DNA from: Uloborus plumipes
Taxonomy: Eukaryota; Arthropoda; Arachnida; Araneae; Uloboridae
Length of the DNA stretch: 64,000 bases
Direction: 5' to 3'
Assembly (NCBI GenBank): GCA_038373865.1
Contig: JAXGGA010005513.1
Location: forward strand, 1-64,000
Of the stretch, positions 44,558 to 55,965 are shown in pieces. Under the pieces are notes generated by a model. It was not told the origin of the DNA and made no database searches. It saw only the letters and a list, made by a program, of their open reading frames with translations. The stretch's first letter is position 1, and every line of letters starts with the position of its first letter. A program made the position numbers and the translations under genes.

Positions 44558-44912
44558 ACACTGCAAAAAATGAACTGTTGAATGTACAGTTTAATACTGG
44601 CAGATGAGGTCCTAATTTAAAACTGTAAAATGCGCAGTAATAAACTAAAACTAGCAATTTTACAGTTTCTTAATGTAAGCTTAGCAATTTTACAATTTAG
44701 TGACTTAAAATTAAGCAGTATTATACTGTAAAAACAACAGTATAATATTCGCAGCAGAGGTTCCAATTTAAAACCGCAAAATGCACCGTTGTAAACTGTT
44801 AAATTAGCAACTTTTGCAGTTTATTACTGTAAAGTTAGCCATTTTTACTGTTTGTTAATGTAAAATCAGCTGTATTATACTGTAAAAACAACATTCAGAG
44901 TTTACAGTGTAC
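44558..44912 (-). repeat. CACTGTAAAA family, copy 4
   Basis: It starts CACTGCAAAAAATGAACTG and ends AACATTCAGAGTTTACAGTG, with TA next to both ends (TACACTG .. CAGTGTA), which hints at a TA target. Confidence 0.85.
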
Positions 44913-45357
44913 ATTTCGAGAAAATACACGTTTCTTCTTTAAATGTCAATTTTAATCGACATTTGAGAGAATAAAAAAGAGCGGTATACAGAAGGGATTA
45001 TCCCTAAAAGAAACTAAAAAAGAAGGAAAAAAATCGATCAAGAGTGTAAGTTAGCTATCGTTCTACAGAAGCTTTACGAGCAGAAAATTGCCACCGGCGT
45101 GTCAGATTCAGCCTCCCTAGACTCCAAAGCGGTCTTGGCGCCGATTTTATTAGTTTGGCTTCTGTGGGGCAAGGACTGATGTGGCTCGCCGCGAAAAACG
45201 AGGTAATTGGGTTCCTATAAAAACAGAACAGTGACGGAAAGTAGTGGAATGGAATTTGGGAGAAGGAGAAGGAGAAAAAAGGATTTGTTGGCTTTTCTCT
45301 GTTCTTTACAAAGTAAAAAATGCTTCGGAAATTTTGAGAACGTAAGCAAACGATGCG
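44913..45357. other. Unassigned, GC-richer block 45.06-45.2 kb
   Basis: 45060-45200 (with GGTCTTGGCGCCGATTTTAT) stands out as less AT-rich and non-repetitive within the window. A 71-codon frame (45207-45422) with an RRRRRKK run overlaps its edge and runs into the next repeat, so it is unlikely to be a gene. It may be single-copy host sequence. Confidence 0.3.
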
Positions 45358-45714
45358 CTACGCTGCAAACAATGAACTGTTGTTTTTACAGTATAATACT
45401 GGCAGCTGATTTTCAAATTTAAAACTGCAAAATGTACTGTAATAAACTGTAAGACTTGCAATGTTAGTTTCTTACGGCAATGTTAGCAATTTTACAGTTT
45501 ATTGCCGTAAAATTTAGCAGTATTATACAGTAAAAACAACAGTATAATGCCGGCATCAGACATTCCCGTTTAAAACTGTAAAATGAACAGTAATAAACTG
45601 TACACTTAGTGATTCTACAGTTTATTACTGTAAAATTAGCAATTTTTATCATTTATTACCATAAAATTAACTGCATTATACTGTAAAAACAACATTCATT
45701 TTTTACAGTGTAGA
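45358..45714 (-). repeat. CACTGTAAAA family, copy 5
   Basis: It starts near GCTGCAAACAATGAACTG and ends ATTCATTTTTTACAGTG. It lies 450 bases from copy 4 in the same orientation. Confidence 0.85.
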
Positions 45715-46285
45715 ATTTTATTTATTTTGTTACAAAAGACAAACAGTTTAGTTGAGAAAACTATTACAGCAAAATATTGTTATGAAAATGCAGTGTTTTA
45801 ATCTAGAAAAATATTGTAACAGATCTAGAGTCAAATGTTCAAACAATACTGTCGTCTCAAAGCAAAAAAAAAAAAATATCTTACTGTTTTTATTCCGTTG
45901 ATTAGTTGTCTTACTTGATTACTTTTTCTATAATTTTGCAAATTGTTTCTTTACTTTTATGTTATTAGAGCAGGAATTACTTATCTTTACATTAAAATAT
46001 TTTCTCACAATACCAAGTACAGTTTACTATATTTATCTGCTATTGTTTTGCAAAAAAAAAAAAAATCTCGACATTTTGAATTGAATTATAAGTTTTCAAG
46101 ATTTAACTTTCCCCGACTATTTTTTTTTTCTGAAAAAAGGTTTTTCTGATAAAAGTTTAAAAGCTTCACCGGTACAAAAAGAAATATTTCATAATTTTTT
46201 AATGAATCAGCATCCGAAGTTTTTTCTTTCTTTTTTTTTCCACAAGGAGAAAAAGCAAATACCAGAAAAAAGAAAGAAAAAGTAG
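45715..46285. other. No feature seen
   Basis: AT-rich, with several A/T homopolymers. Confidence 0.4.
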
Positions 46286-46372
46286 AAAAAAAAAGCATCA
46301 CCGGTCCGCGAGTTATTTCCAAAAGCTTTTGCCGGTCCGTTGGTAGATTTAGGGTGAGAAACACTGCTCTAA
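46286..46372. mobile_element. One end of a Charlie-like hAT element
   Basis: Reading inward from 46372, CAGTGTTTCTCACCCTAAAT followed by CGGACCGGCAAAAGC matches the CAGTG-TTCTCA style of Charlie-type hAT ends. The opposite end was not found. Confidence 0.5.
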
Positions 46373-46865
46373 ACAATAATGCTTATTATAATGCTGCAGA
46401 CCAAAAGCTACCGAAAATCAGTCTTTCTCCATAGTAACTACTTGCTTTCCCCCAAATAAATCAACAGTTTCTGCGCAGCAAACAGCAAGGATAGCAAGAT
46501 TTCCCATCGGAAATAGTTTCCAACTGCAGATTAAGAGGGCAAAGACATCACTTCCATCGCTCAGAGAAAAAGCATTAGAGGCAAAGGAGATCAAATGGAA
46601 ACGCTGCCATTACTTTAAACACCGAAAGTGTGTCGCATCCAGGAGAAAAAGGAATCGAATGGGGGTGCCATCAGGAGTTAAACTTATCTCCGACACCGAA
46701 CGACGTTTCAGAAAATAGCCTATCAACTGCGCAACTGTATCTATATTTTATACGAGTTTCTCTTCGTTCTTAAAATTTTAGGATTTTGTTGGAGGGTCGG
46801 GAAAGTACAGTACAGAGAGAACAAGGAATTTCTTTATAATTCCCAATTGTATTTAATTTGTAGTC
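46373..46865. other. Unassigned GC-richer block
   Basis: 46430-46740 is less AT-rich, apparently single copy, with no open frame of note. No similarity recognised. Confidence 0.3.
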
Positions 46866-46869
46866 ATAG

Positions 46870-46976
46870 CCCATATAGCACAAAAAACGTTTAAACGTTT
46901 TATAAACGTTTTTAATCCACTGTCACAACGTAAATAACCATTTTACAACCTTTAAAAAACGAAGTGTGCTACTTGG
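46870..46976. mobile_element. Short TIR element with CCCAA/TTAGCACA ends
   Basis: CCCATATAGCACAAAAAACG and the inverted CCCAAGTAGCACACTTCG make similar ends about 107 bp apart, with AACGTTTAAACGTT palindromes inside. The CCCAAGTAGCA end is shared with the CATCGG-rich MITEs, suggesting a common transposase. Confidence 0.55.
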
Positions 46977-46987
46977 GAGTATATTAC

Positions 46988-47432
46988 AGTGCACTGTAAA
47001 AAATAGATGTTTTTGCAGTATAATACAGCTAAGATTACAATAATTTTACAGCAACTGTAAAATCGCTATTTTTGCAGTAATAAACTAAAATTGTGAATAT
47101 ACAGTAATGAACTGTAAAATTGCTAGTTTTGCAGTAATAAACTAAAATTCTGAATATACAGTAATAAACTGTAAAATTGCTAGTTTTAGTTTATTACTGT
47201 GCATTTTACAGTTTTAAGCTGGAACCTCTGCTGCCAGTATTATACTGTTGTTTTTGAAGTATAATACAGCTAATTTTACTGCAATAAACTGAAAATTAGC
47301 CAATTTTACAGTAATAAGCTATAAAATAGCTAGTTTTACGGTTTGTTACTGTGCTTTTACAGTTTCAAACTGGAACCTCTGCTGCCAGTGTTCTACTGCA
47401 AAAACAACAGCTCATTTTTTGCAGCGTGGTAC
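46988..47432 (+). repeat. CACTGTAAAA family, copy 6
   Basis: It starts CACTGTAAAAAATAGATG and ends CAGCTCATTTTTTGCAGCG. It contains two adjacent GGAACCTCTGCTGCCAG signatures, so it is a partly duplicated copy. Confidence 0.85.
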
Positions 47433-47953
47433 CCAAGCTTTCCTTTCTCGAGCGCCGCACCTTACATTAAAGTACTTCTCGCTAGCCAGAACCCGTATTA
47501 ACTTTCAATATATTTAAGTTTTTTCTAAACATAGAAAATGGCAGGAAATTACAAATTAATAACTTGCTATCAGTACTTCAGGCTTATTAAATTAAATGCA
47601 TCTGTTTTCCAGAAACGAATTCTGGAATAATTTCATCCATACGTTCGATTCATAATATTAATTCAATAAATAAATAAATAAATGAAACAGATCACATGAG
47701 TCACTCCATAACGGCCATTGGTTTAGCCCGTAAAACATTCTGTTCTTAAGCATTTATTATTCCAACACCCTCTTGATACAAACGTCCCCTAATCATACAG
47801 GGGGCGTTGATTATATATTTACTCAACCATTGGTGGACGGCTGCTTTAATTGTTGCCAAAAAATTAGTAATAGTGATTATAAAGTCAATTTTGTTCACCT
47901 GGAATCACTAGTGGAAACACCAAGTGCTAGACCAGAAAAACTTAGGGGGAAAC
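47433..47953. other. No feature seen
   Basis: A 63-codon frame at 47773-47964 runs into the following MITE and is not supported. Nothing else is seen. Confidence 0.4.
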
Positions 47954-48352
47954 TACCCAAGTAGCATCAACTCATCGGACTTTGCTCGGCCGATCAACAA
48001 ACTCCTCGTAAATTGATCCTGTAACGCACGATGACATCGTTCCGATCAGTATCCGAGCACGGTTTTCGATGAGCTACTTTTCATCGGAAAGAGATATCCT
48101 TCCGATCAACTTTCCCGATGAAAATAAGATGAGCTATATTCCATCGGAAAACGATATCCTTCCGATCAAGTTTCCCGATGAAATTCCTCGGCACGGGACT
48201 GTTCTTCTCGTAAATTGCTCCAAATCTCATCGGATTTTGCTGCTCGGATTCTGCTCGGCCGATGAGACATAATGGATTATCGGCCGATGAGAATTTCATC
48301 GGGTTTCGATGAATGACCAATCATCGGCAGATGAGATGATGCTGCTAGGGTA
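47954..48352. mobile_element. CATCGG-rich MITE, copy 3
   Basis: It starts TACCCAAGTAGCATCAACTC and ends GATGATGCTGCTAGGGTA. It is closest by eye to copy 2 (both contain the duplicated CATCGGAAA.CGATATCCTT block). Confidence 0.88.
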
Positions 48353-48431
48353 TATATAGAGGGCGATTATATGGCTACTTTACCCTAAGCCGAAAAGTAA
48401 GCACGCCAGATTTAATTACCATTTTATATGA

Positions 48432-49235
48432 AACTAGCCGGGTACCCGGCCCTGCCCGGGTTTCTGTGGGTGTAGGGTGGTTTAGTGAAACTCATTCATA
48501 AATTTCCCAACTCTAAAGTGCATATCTATAAACATAATGGCTACTTCTGTAAACAATGGCTATGTTATGGATAAACTATAAAAAATTAATGCAAGCTAAA
48601 AAAAATAGCAAGCTACAAATAATGTTTGAGTAAATAGGAAATGTTATAAACTTGGTACATTAAAATAAATATATGTTTACAGAATCAATCGCACTGAAAT
48701 TAATCATTTCTAAATATTGCTCGTTAAATAAGTCCCATTATTAGTTTCTATCCTCGTGACAACATTGCTGAGGTGAAAACATCTTATGTACCTAATTTAG
48801 AAATTTTTTTGACTATAAGCACTTTCTATTCTCTAACTATTGCCAAAATCAATTTTTTTTTTATTTCACCCGTTAGCGATTGTTGACTCAGATAAATATA
48901 AAAATCCTTAGAAGGCAATAAATTCCATACTTACTCCAGAGAAGCCTTGATTCAAAATTTTCAATATGATTACAATCAATATTGTTGCTGCATGGCACCA
49001 AATTTTTGCAACAATGGGTTGAAAATTTAATAATTTAATGGGGAAATGACATAAAATAAACTGTTTTCCATAATAACTTTTTTAAACTAAGCTTTTTAGA
49101 AATAAATTATAGCTTATCCTGCTCCCTGTTACTGTAGCTATCTACGGTGAAAAAATGGTTAAAATCGGTTCAGTAGTTTGGAAGATTACCCCGGACATAC
49201 GCTTTCAAAAGTAGTCTTTTATGTATATAGATGCC
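48432..49235 (+). repeat. Dispersed repeat starting CCGGGTACCCGG
   Basis: It opens with CTAGCCGGGTACCCGGCCC and closes with AAAATCGGTTCAGTAGTTTG, CCGGACATAC and a TATATAGAT tail. This start and end combination is familiar from invertebrate interspersed repeats (SINE/LINE-like 3' tails), but I cannot name the family and see no coding region. Confidence 0.5.
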
Positions 49236-49239
49236 TTGT

Positions 49240-49715
49240 TAAACAAAATTCAAAGCCATATTTAAATTTGGAATTCTTATCTTTCAGCTAATTTTTCATA
49301 GGGTGTTAATAACTAACACAGTGCTAACTATTGGTTGTTTTGCCGTAACTACAAGCTGCTCAATTGCAAAAATAAAAAGAATAACGCTTGTTGTATCACT
49401 CTTTCTCATAAGATATTTCCAAGAAAAACTACGGAATTTAAAGACAAATAAATTTGCAAAACATTTTATTTTGTTTTGTTAAATAAGAAAACAAAAACAA
49501 AATAAGAAAAAAGAAAAAAAAAGCATCACAAATGCAAAATTACTGACGAATTTTCACAATTACGAATATCCTAGCAATGAACAAACGTACATATATTTCT
49601 ATATTCATTACTGTTTATAGACTGTTTCATTCCTACTAATTTTCCGGCGTTAGTAACCCATTTAAATTTAAATTTTGTAATATGATTAATTTTGTTTCTA
49701 TTCATTGTTAGGGTT
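49240..49715. other. No feature seen
   Basis: AT-rich and unassigned. Confidence 0.5.
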
Positions 49716-49719
49716 TTTA

Positions 49720-50510
49720 GTTATTTGAATATCAACGTTTATTGTTCTATAATTTTTTTTAAAAGAGAAGAACTTCTTCAGCGCACGAAATCATAAAAGC
49801 ATTTAATTGCAGCTGCATAAAACTAGAAAATATATCCAATATCTTATTCACGGAGTTGCATACTTAAAGAAGTTCTCTAAGGGAGCTTCCGATTACGAAA
49901 CTTTGGAATCGACAACACAAGAGTACTCTTCCAATTAAATACCAGCAACTATCTCTGTCGCCAGCGCTCTTTTATCTTCGCAGATTTGTTGATTCTTCCA
50001 TTTTCGCCTAATCAAATCAGCAATGTTTCGAGCGATATCGCCTGAAATCCTCCTCGACTAATCTCTTGAGGATAGAGGCGTCTTCTGGATTATTCAACAG
50101 ATACTTCTTTCATAGCTTCATAAATGAATAGTCAAGTTTCTGGATTCGTTGCGACATGAAATTACTCGAAATTGCTTTCAATAGCAACCAGCACTTCTGA
50201 GAAGACCCTCAAATTCATGATATTTTCATTGACAGAAAACTCCGAGATTATTTAGAGCCAAGAGATTTTTCAAGAATCGTAAAGAAGCGAATAAATCTGA
50301 TGCGAAATATTTCGCTGTTTTCAATACGAAACGATAATACAGAGAATTAAAGTTTTTACCTTCTGATCTGCCATGGAAGATTATATTTAAAAAATATGAC
50401 TTTTAAGGACCTTTAAGGAGATATTATGGTTGTGTAGCTTGCATTTTACCTAGTTTCGTTTTTTATTTTAATACCTTAAATTTTAGTTGATTCAAACAAC
50501 TGTAAGCGTT
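49720..50510 (+). repeat. Direct duplication with conserved core, copy 1
   Basis: The core (49866-50210) is almost identical to 51170-51515, with roughly eight mismatches and no indel by eye. The sequence on both sides is recognisably homologous but far more diverged, with indels. The core has stops in all frames I tried and no transposon ends, so it is not an obvious exon. Confidence 0.85.
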
Positions 50511-51029
50511 TACTGACATTTCATTGTGGCTTTTCACTGTTCTAATTTTTTTTACGACTTATTTTTCACACATTTTCATCTATTTTTCCGCAAAGTATTT
50601 CTTTAGTTTCCTTGCTTTCATTTTCATATTATCATGTGGTTGTGTCCAGTAATAGGAGTTTAGCACGAATAAAAATTTTGTAAATGTAGCTTCTTGACTA
50701 GAATAAAGTTGTTGGGGGAAAACTAAAACAGGAAATCACTGCTTTTTCAGACCCTTTTTTTTGCAAACGAAGCAATATTATTCGGGAGAAATTTTCGCAG
50801 ACATCTTTTTTTTTTATAATAATGAAATCACGATAGAATTTTTGTTTGGCAACATTTATGTACAATATTTGAATATAAAGGTAAACAGTCATTTTATTCT
50901 AAATCTATTGTTAAATACACATATAGAAAATGTCTCAATATTGTAAAATATAATTACAAAATTCATCTTAAAAAATCAAGACGAAACAAGCGGTTAATAT
51001 GTTTACTTCCAATTTCAGTTAGAACTTTT
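50511..51029. other. Spacer between duplicate copies
   Basis: AT-rich sequence with two opposite chance frames (50698-50892, 50761-50946). Nothing supported. Confidence 0.4.
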
Positions 51030-51800
51030 ACTTTTTAAAAACCAATGTTAATTGTTCTACAATTATTTTTTAAAAAGAAAATTAAACGCCACTAGCTAGC
51101 AAAACCATAAAATCATATAATTGAAGCCTCAAAAACTCGAAACATATGGAATATTTTATGCACAGTGATGCGTACTTAAAGAAGTTCTCTAAGGGAGCTT
51201 TTGATTACGAAACTTTGGAATCGGCAACACAAGAGTACTCTTCCAATTAAATACCAGCAACTATCTCTGTCGCCAGCGCTCTTTTATCTTCGCAGATTTG
51301 TTGATTCTTCTATTTTCGCCTAATCAAATCAGCAATGTTTCGAGCGATATCGCCTGAAATCCTGCTCGACTAATCTCTTGAGGATAGAGGCGTCTTCTGG
51401 ATTATTCAACAGATACTTCTTTCATAGCTTCATAAATGAATAGTCAAGTTTCTGGATTCGTTGCGACATGAAATTACTCGAAATTGCTTTCCATAGCAGA
51501 CAGCACTACTTAGAAGATATTCAAAAGTGTCATAGTTTCGTTGACAGAAAACTCCGAGGCAAGAGCGTTTTCAAGAATTGCAAAGAAGTGAATAAATTTG
51601 ATGTGAAATATTTTGCTGTTTTCAGTACGAAGTAATAATTCAGAAAATTTAAGTTTTAACCTTCTGATCTGTTATGGAAGGTTATATTGACAAAACGTGA
51701 ATTTTAAGGACCTTGAATGAGATATCATGGTTATGTTGCGCACCTATTTCCCTTCTTTGTTTTCAATTTTAGTACATTCAATTTTATTTATACAGTGTGG
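51030..51800 (+). repeat. Direct duplication with conserved core, copy 2
   Basis: The partner of 49720-50510 is offset by about 1.31 kb. It lacks a short stretch of copy 1 near 50250 (ATTATTTAGAGCC). Confidence 0.85.
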
Positions 51801-52148
51801 TAAAAAAATAATTGAACATTTAGTGTTAGAATAAAATAAAAGTAGTGATACATTTTAAAGCAAAATGGTTGCATAATAGAATGAACTTAACTCAATACAA
51901 CGTTTTGAATGGCCAACAAATTTATCCATATACGTTTTAAATTTGGTTTTGGGAATTTCGTTTCCAATTTTCCGCTTTAGGAGCAGAAAATAATCAAACG
52001 GTGATAGAGCAAGTTAATTACGGATGGTGATAGAGGAACAAAAATAAATTTTTTGCTCTCGAAGCTGAAAACTGCAATGTAAGCTTTTTCTTTGATGTCG
52101 TAGCCATTCACATAACCTAGACAGTGAAGTGAAGCCTAGACACAGTTG
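51801..52148. other. Unassigned; isolated ACAGTGTGGTAAAA motif at its edge
   Basis: TACAGTGTGGTAAAAAAATA at about 51792 resembles a Tc1/mariner terminus, but no inverse partner was found. Confidence 0.3.
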
Positions 52149-52156
52149 CTATGGAA

Positions 52157-52819
52157 TAGCAATTCTCAATCGGTGGTCCGGCCCCAGTCCGTAGAAAGTT
52201 ACAAAAAAAGAAATTTAAATACATATATGTATGTGTGTAAGTAAATAATAAATAACGAGAAACAGATAAATTAAAAACAAACAAAATAATATACTATACA
52301 CTTTTTTACGTTGTGATGTTTGGTTATTTTTCTTTATTTTGTATGATTTTCTGCAAATGTTTATTTATTTTTGTGTAATTATATTATACTTATCTCACAT
52401 TTTATTATTATGTATCTTTAAATTTATAGTTTTTGTGACAGCTCTATAATACCAAGTCAAATTTTGCCTGTTTTTTGATTTTTTATTTGTAAAAAGGTTT
52501 TTAAAAAGTGTTCAACATTTTTTCACAATTTTTTAAGTGCCCTAAAGTTTCTTTTCTCAGAAAAAAATAAATAAAATGAAACCCTTATCGGACCAAAAAT
52601 ATTTATATTGATATGAGTTTTTAGTAGTCCGCTGGTTAAAGTTTTTTACTTATTCCCCCCCCCCCCTTTTTGCAAAAGAAAAATAAAAGTAAATAAATAA
52701 ATTAACTTAAAATAAAAGCCAAAAATGAGTTAAGAAAAAAAAAAAACCACTTTCCCGCGAGATTTTTTTTAGCTATTAATTTTTACAGTTCGCCGCTCAA
52801 AAAAGGCCGAGAAATGCTG
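52157..52819. mobile_element. Charlie-like hAT MITE, 663 bp, 8-bp target duplication
   Basis: It starts TAGCAATTCTCAATCGG and ends CCGAGAAATGCTG (inverse CAGCATTTCTCGG). The flanks CTATGGAA (52149-52156) and CTATAGAA (52820-52827) are a 7-of-8 target duplication. The interior has poly-C, poly-A and T-rich stretches and no frame of note. Confidence 0.82.
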
Positions 52820-52827
52820 CTATAGAA

Positions 52828-55800
52828 TTCCCAAAGCTGAATTTAAAAAGTCCATGTATAACTTGGTTGACTATTCAGAATGTTGTATTTAGCTAAATAG
52901 ATCCTCTTTTCAGTAAATGTATTCTTTAAAACTTTTTACGATGTTTATTTTATTCTATAACTAAACTTCATTCATTCTTTGATCACGCAGTATAATTCCA
53001 ATAACTGAAAGTGTTTATCGAATGTTTATTTACTAGTTCAATTTAGAAAGTTCTAAAAGTAGCCTAATACTCTACGAAATATTTCATTGTTTTTTTCTGC
53101 CATTTATTTTGAAGATATCTGGCAGCTACTTCCAGCAGAAGTTTATGAATGAGAAAAGTTCTGTACATGTGGCGTTTTGGCAGAGTTACTCTTATTGGGG
53201 GAAAACTATCAACCAGCACTTCTCAGGCTCCTTTGGCCTGCGAAACAGCAATGTTTCTGGACCACTTTCGCGGACTAGTTTCTTTTTCTTTTCTTCTCTT
53301 TTGTCACTTTGTTTGAAAATTAATAATATATTTTATATTTCACTTTTCAGCAATAACCCCAATTAAATCTAATGCTAAGCACACATTTTACATATTATGT
53401 GTAACTAAATGCTAAAAAAGGATTTAATATTGCAAAATAAAATTAAAAAATCTACTTAAAAAGATGGAATGGATTATTATTTTTTAGAGAGACTTCATAC
53501 ATCAAATTACAAATAGACGTTGAAGTAAGACAAAGAAAATAACAGAAACTAATCGGAACTATTTTTAAACCAGCGGATATCAACGTTTTCGATACTGCAA
53601 CCGCAGTTTTTAACAACTGAACAGCGAAAGACCCTTTCTGCGTATATGTACATACACACAAATACATGTTTATAAGCCACATATTTCCAGAATGAGCTTG
53701 CTGATTGAAATTAATAAATGAATAAATAAAAAAGATAGCTAACACAATTTTTTAAAATATTTTCCCCATAGTTTATTTGTCTAAATATTACTTTTCAGTT
53801 ATATTAATTGCTTAATTCAGCTCATTCGTTAAATATAATTAATATGGAAATTCTAATCTTAAAAACTTATGAAAAACGACAAAAAAAAAAAAAAAATGCT
53901 TTCTGCATTAACCTTTTTGTGTGTAAAATGTTCACAACTAAATTACATCGCATAACTTCAATATCTCACTGTATTATGTTGGATGCAATCAAATGCTCAA
54001 AAACTTTTAATACTTGCAGATAACAGTTCTACTTTCTTTAATTGTTTCCAACATGCCAGTGACTATGAACAGAAACACCATTATTCATTTAACATTTGAA
54101 TCAACTTTTGAGGGAAATATTTTTATGCTTTATTAATTTTTAAACTTAAACCTAAAATCTTAACTGATTTTCATGTCAAAGTCACCAAATTTTTTAATTC
54201 ATTGATTTGGTTTCCAAATAAATAGAAAATGTACTCTGTATTGATTTTTGGAACTAAATAAAAATAAAAATTTTAATAACAAAATATTTTAACATTGCTC
54301 TAATGCATGTTTATTCGCAAAAATTCCAATTTTCATTCAGAATTGTTAAGACATCGCAATGATAGTTATGTTTTTATTAAATAATTTTCTTTTGTGGAGT
54401 TTTTTTTATTCCATTTATACTACCCGCTTTCTACCAGAAATTCTGAAATTAATTAGGTACACAAAGACAAAACGATATAAATGCGAAATTTATTACAAAA
54501 TTCTAATTCGACGCAGAGCGAAACCAACTAATTAGCAACTAGCTGATCTTAGCAATGATTAAAAATTTAGAAATTCAAGAATCGTCAAAAACTTTTTGAG
54601 ATTATTGGTTTTACGAATGGCAACACTGCAAATTGAAGTTTTGCGTAAATGATTAAAATTTCATTACCCAATCAGGTGCATGCGGTTTTAAGAAACAGAG
54701 GTAGAAATTGGAAAGCGATGAATTCGGTCTTCGTTGTTGATGAATATTTAAAACGATATAAATTCCTTCCTCTCTTTGTTTTGGGTAATAAATCTTGCTT
54801 TCTAATAATTAATGTTCCAAATTTAGTTTTTATGAATGAGGGATTTTTTTTCCGTTGCTTAGTCTTTTTCAAGTTATGGTTTCGTAGATATTTGATATTT
54901 AATTATTGAAATGAAAAAGATCATCGCAGTAGCAAAGAGTATTATTTATATTGCGTATGGACTTCTTGAATGTTTAACGATTTTTAATGCTCGTCTTTGA
55001 TTACAAAAAAGCACTCTTTTTAGAAATAAACATTTTATCTGTAATACATATGCGATATTTCTTATCTCCAACTATTTGCCATTTTTTTCCATATGTTATG
55101 CTGCATCTTTTGGAAAAAAAAATCGCAACACGGTGAAAATACAAATTTTTTATTCGAGTTACATCCTACTCTTTTGTACCAAATTCACCGTAAATTGCAA
55201 AAAAAAAAAAAGAATGAAAAAAAAAGATATGATCTTACATCAATCCTTAGTTATAGGAAAGAGATTTCACTTTAAATGCGAATGAAAAATCAACAATGCA
55301 ATATCGAGATCTTGAACCACAGTTGAAACATCGGTTTTGTCTTGCAATTAGTGTAATTCATGTTACGAGTACTTCAGTAACTGAAATATAACTATCTTTT
55401 TTCTTTTGCAAGTGCAAACCATATTAAATCACTCTAGAAAAAAATTGAACTAATAAACGAAGAAAATACTGAAAAAGAGCACATTTTTCTATTTGTAATA
55501 CATAGAAAATCTGTCTTCTCTACCATTGCCAAATTGTGTTTTACTTTCCACAAAAACATGTTTCGAAATATGATCATTTTGTAATCAGACCATTAGAAGT
55601 TGTAAGACGATTAGCAGTCACAAGAACTGTGACTAAAACAGGCATTACGTGCCATTAAAAGAGGCAGAAAATTGTTTCGAAATATGATTGTTAGACAGTA
55701 AACATAACATCCTTTTCCAAGATATTGATTTACATGAAAAACAAGTATTGCATGTGATTAAGGACGATCATTTTCTGAAATTAATATTTTTTAATAAATA

Positions 55801-55883
55801 GTAGAAACACGATTTTTTAATATGCATTCATTTTAAGTAAAATTTGCTTGGCATTTGAACTTAATAATACAAGTGTTGAGAAG
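52828..55883. other. 3 kb without recognisable features
   Basis: Very AT-rich. The frames at 53109-53366 (plus, 85 codons), 53452-53745 (minus) and 54649-54909 (plus) have no recognised domains or conserved partners. It could be intron or intergenic DNA. Confidence 0.45.
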
Positions 55884-55965
55884 CACTGCAAAAAAGGAAC
55901 TGTTGATTTTACAGTATAATACTGACAGCCGAGGTTTCAATTTAAAACTGTAAAATGCACAGTAA

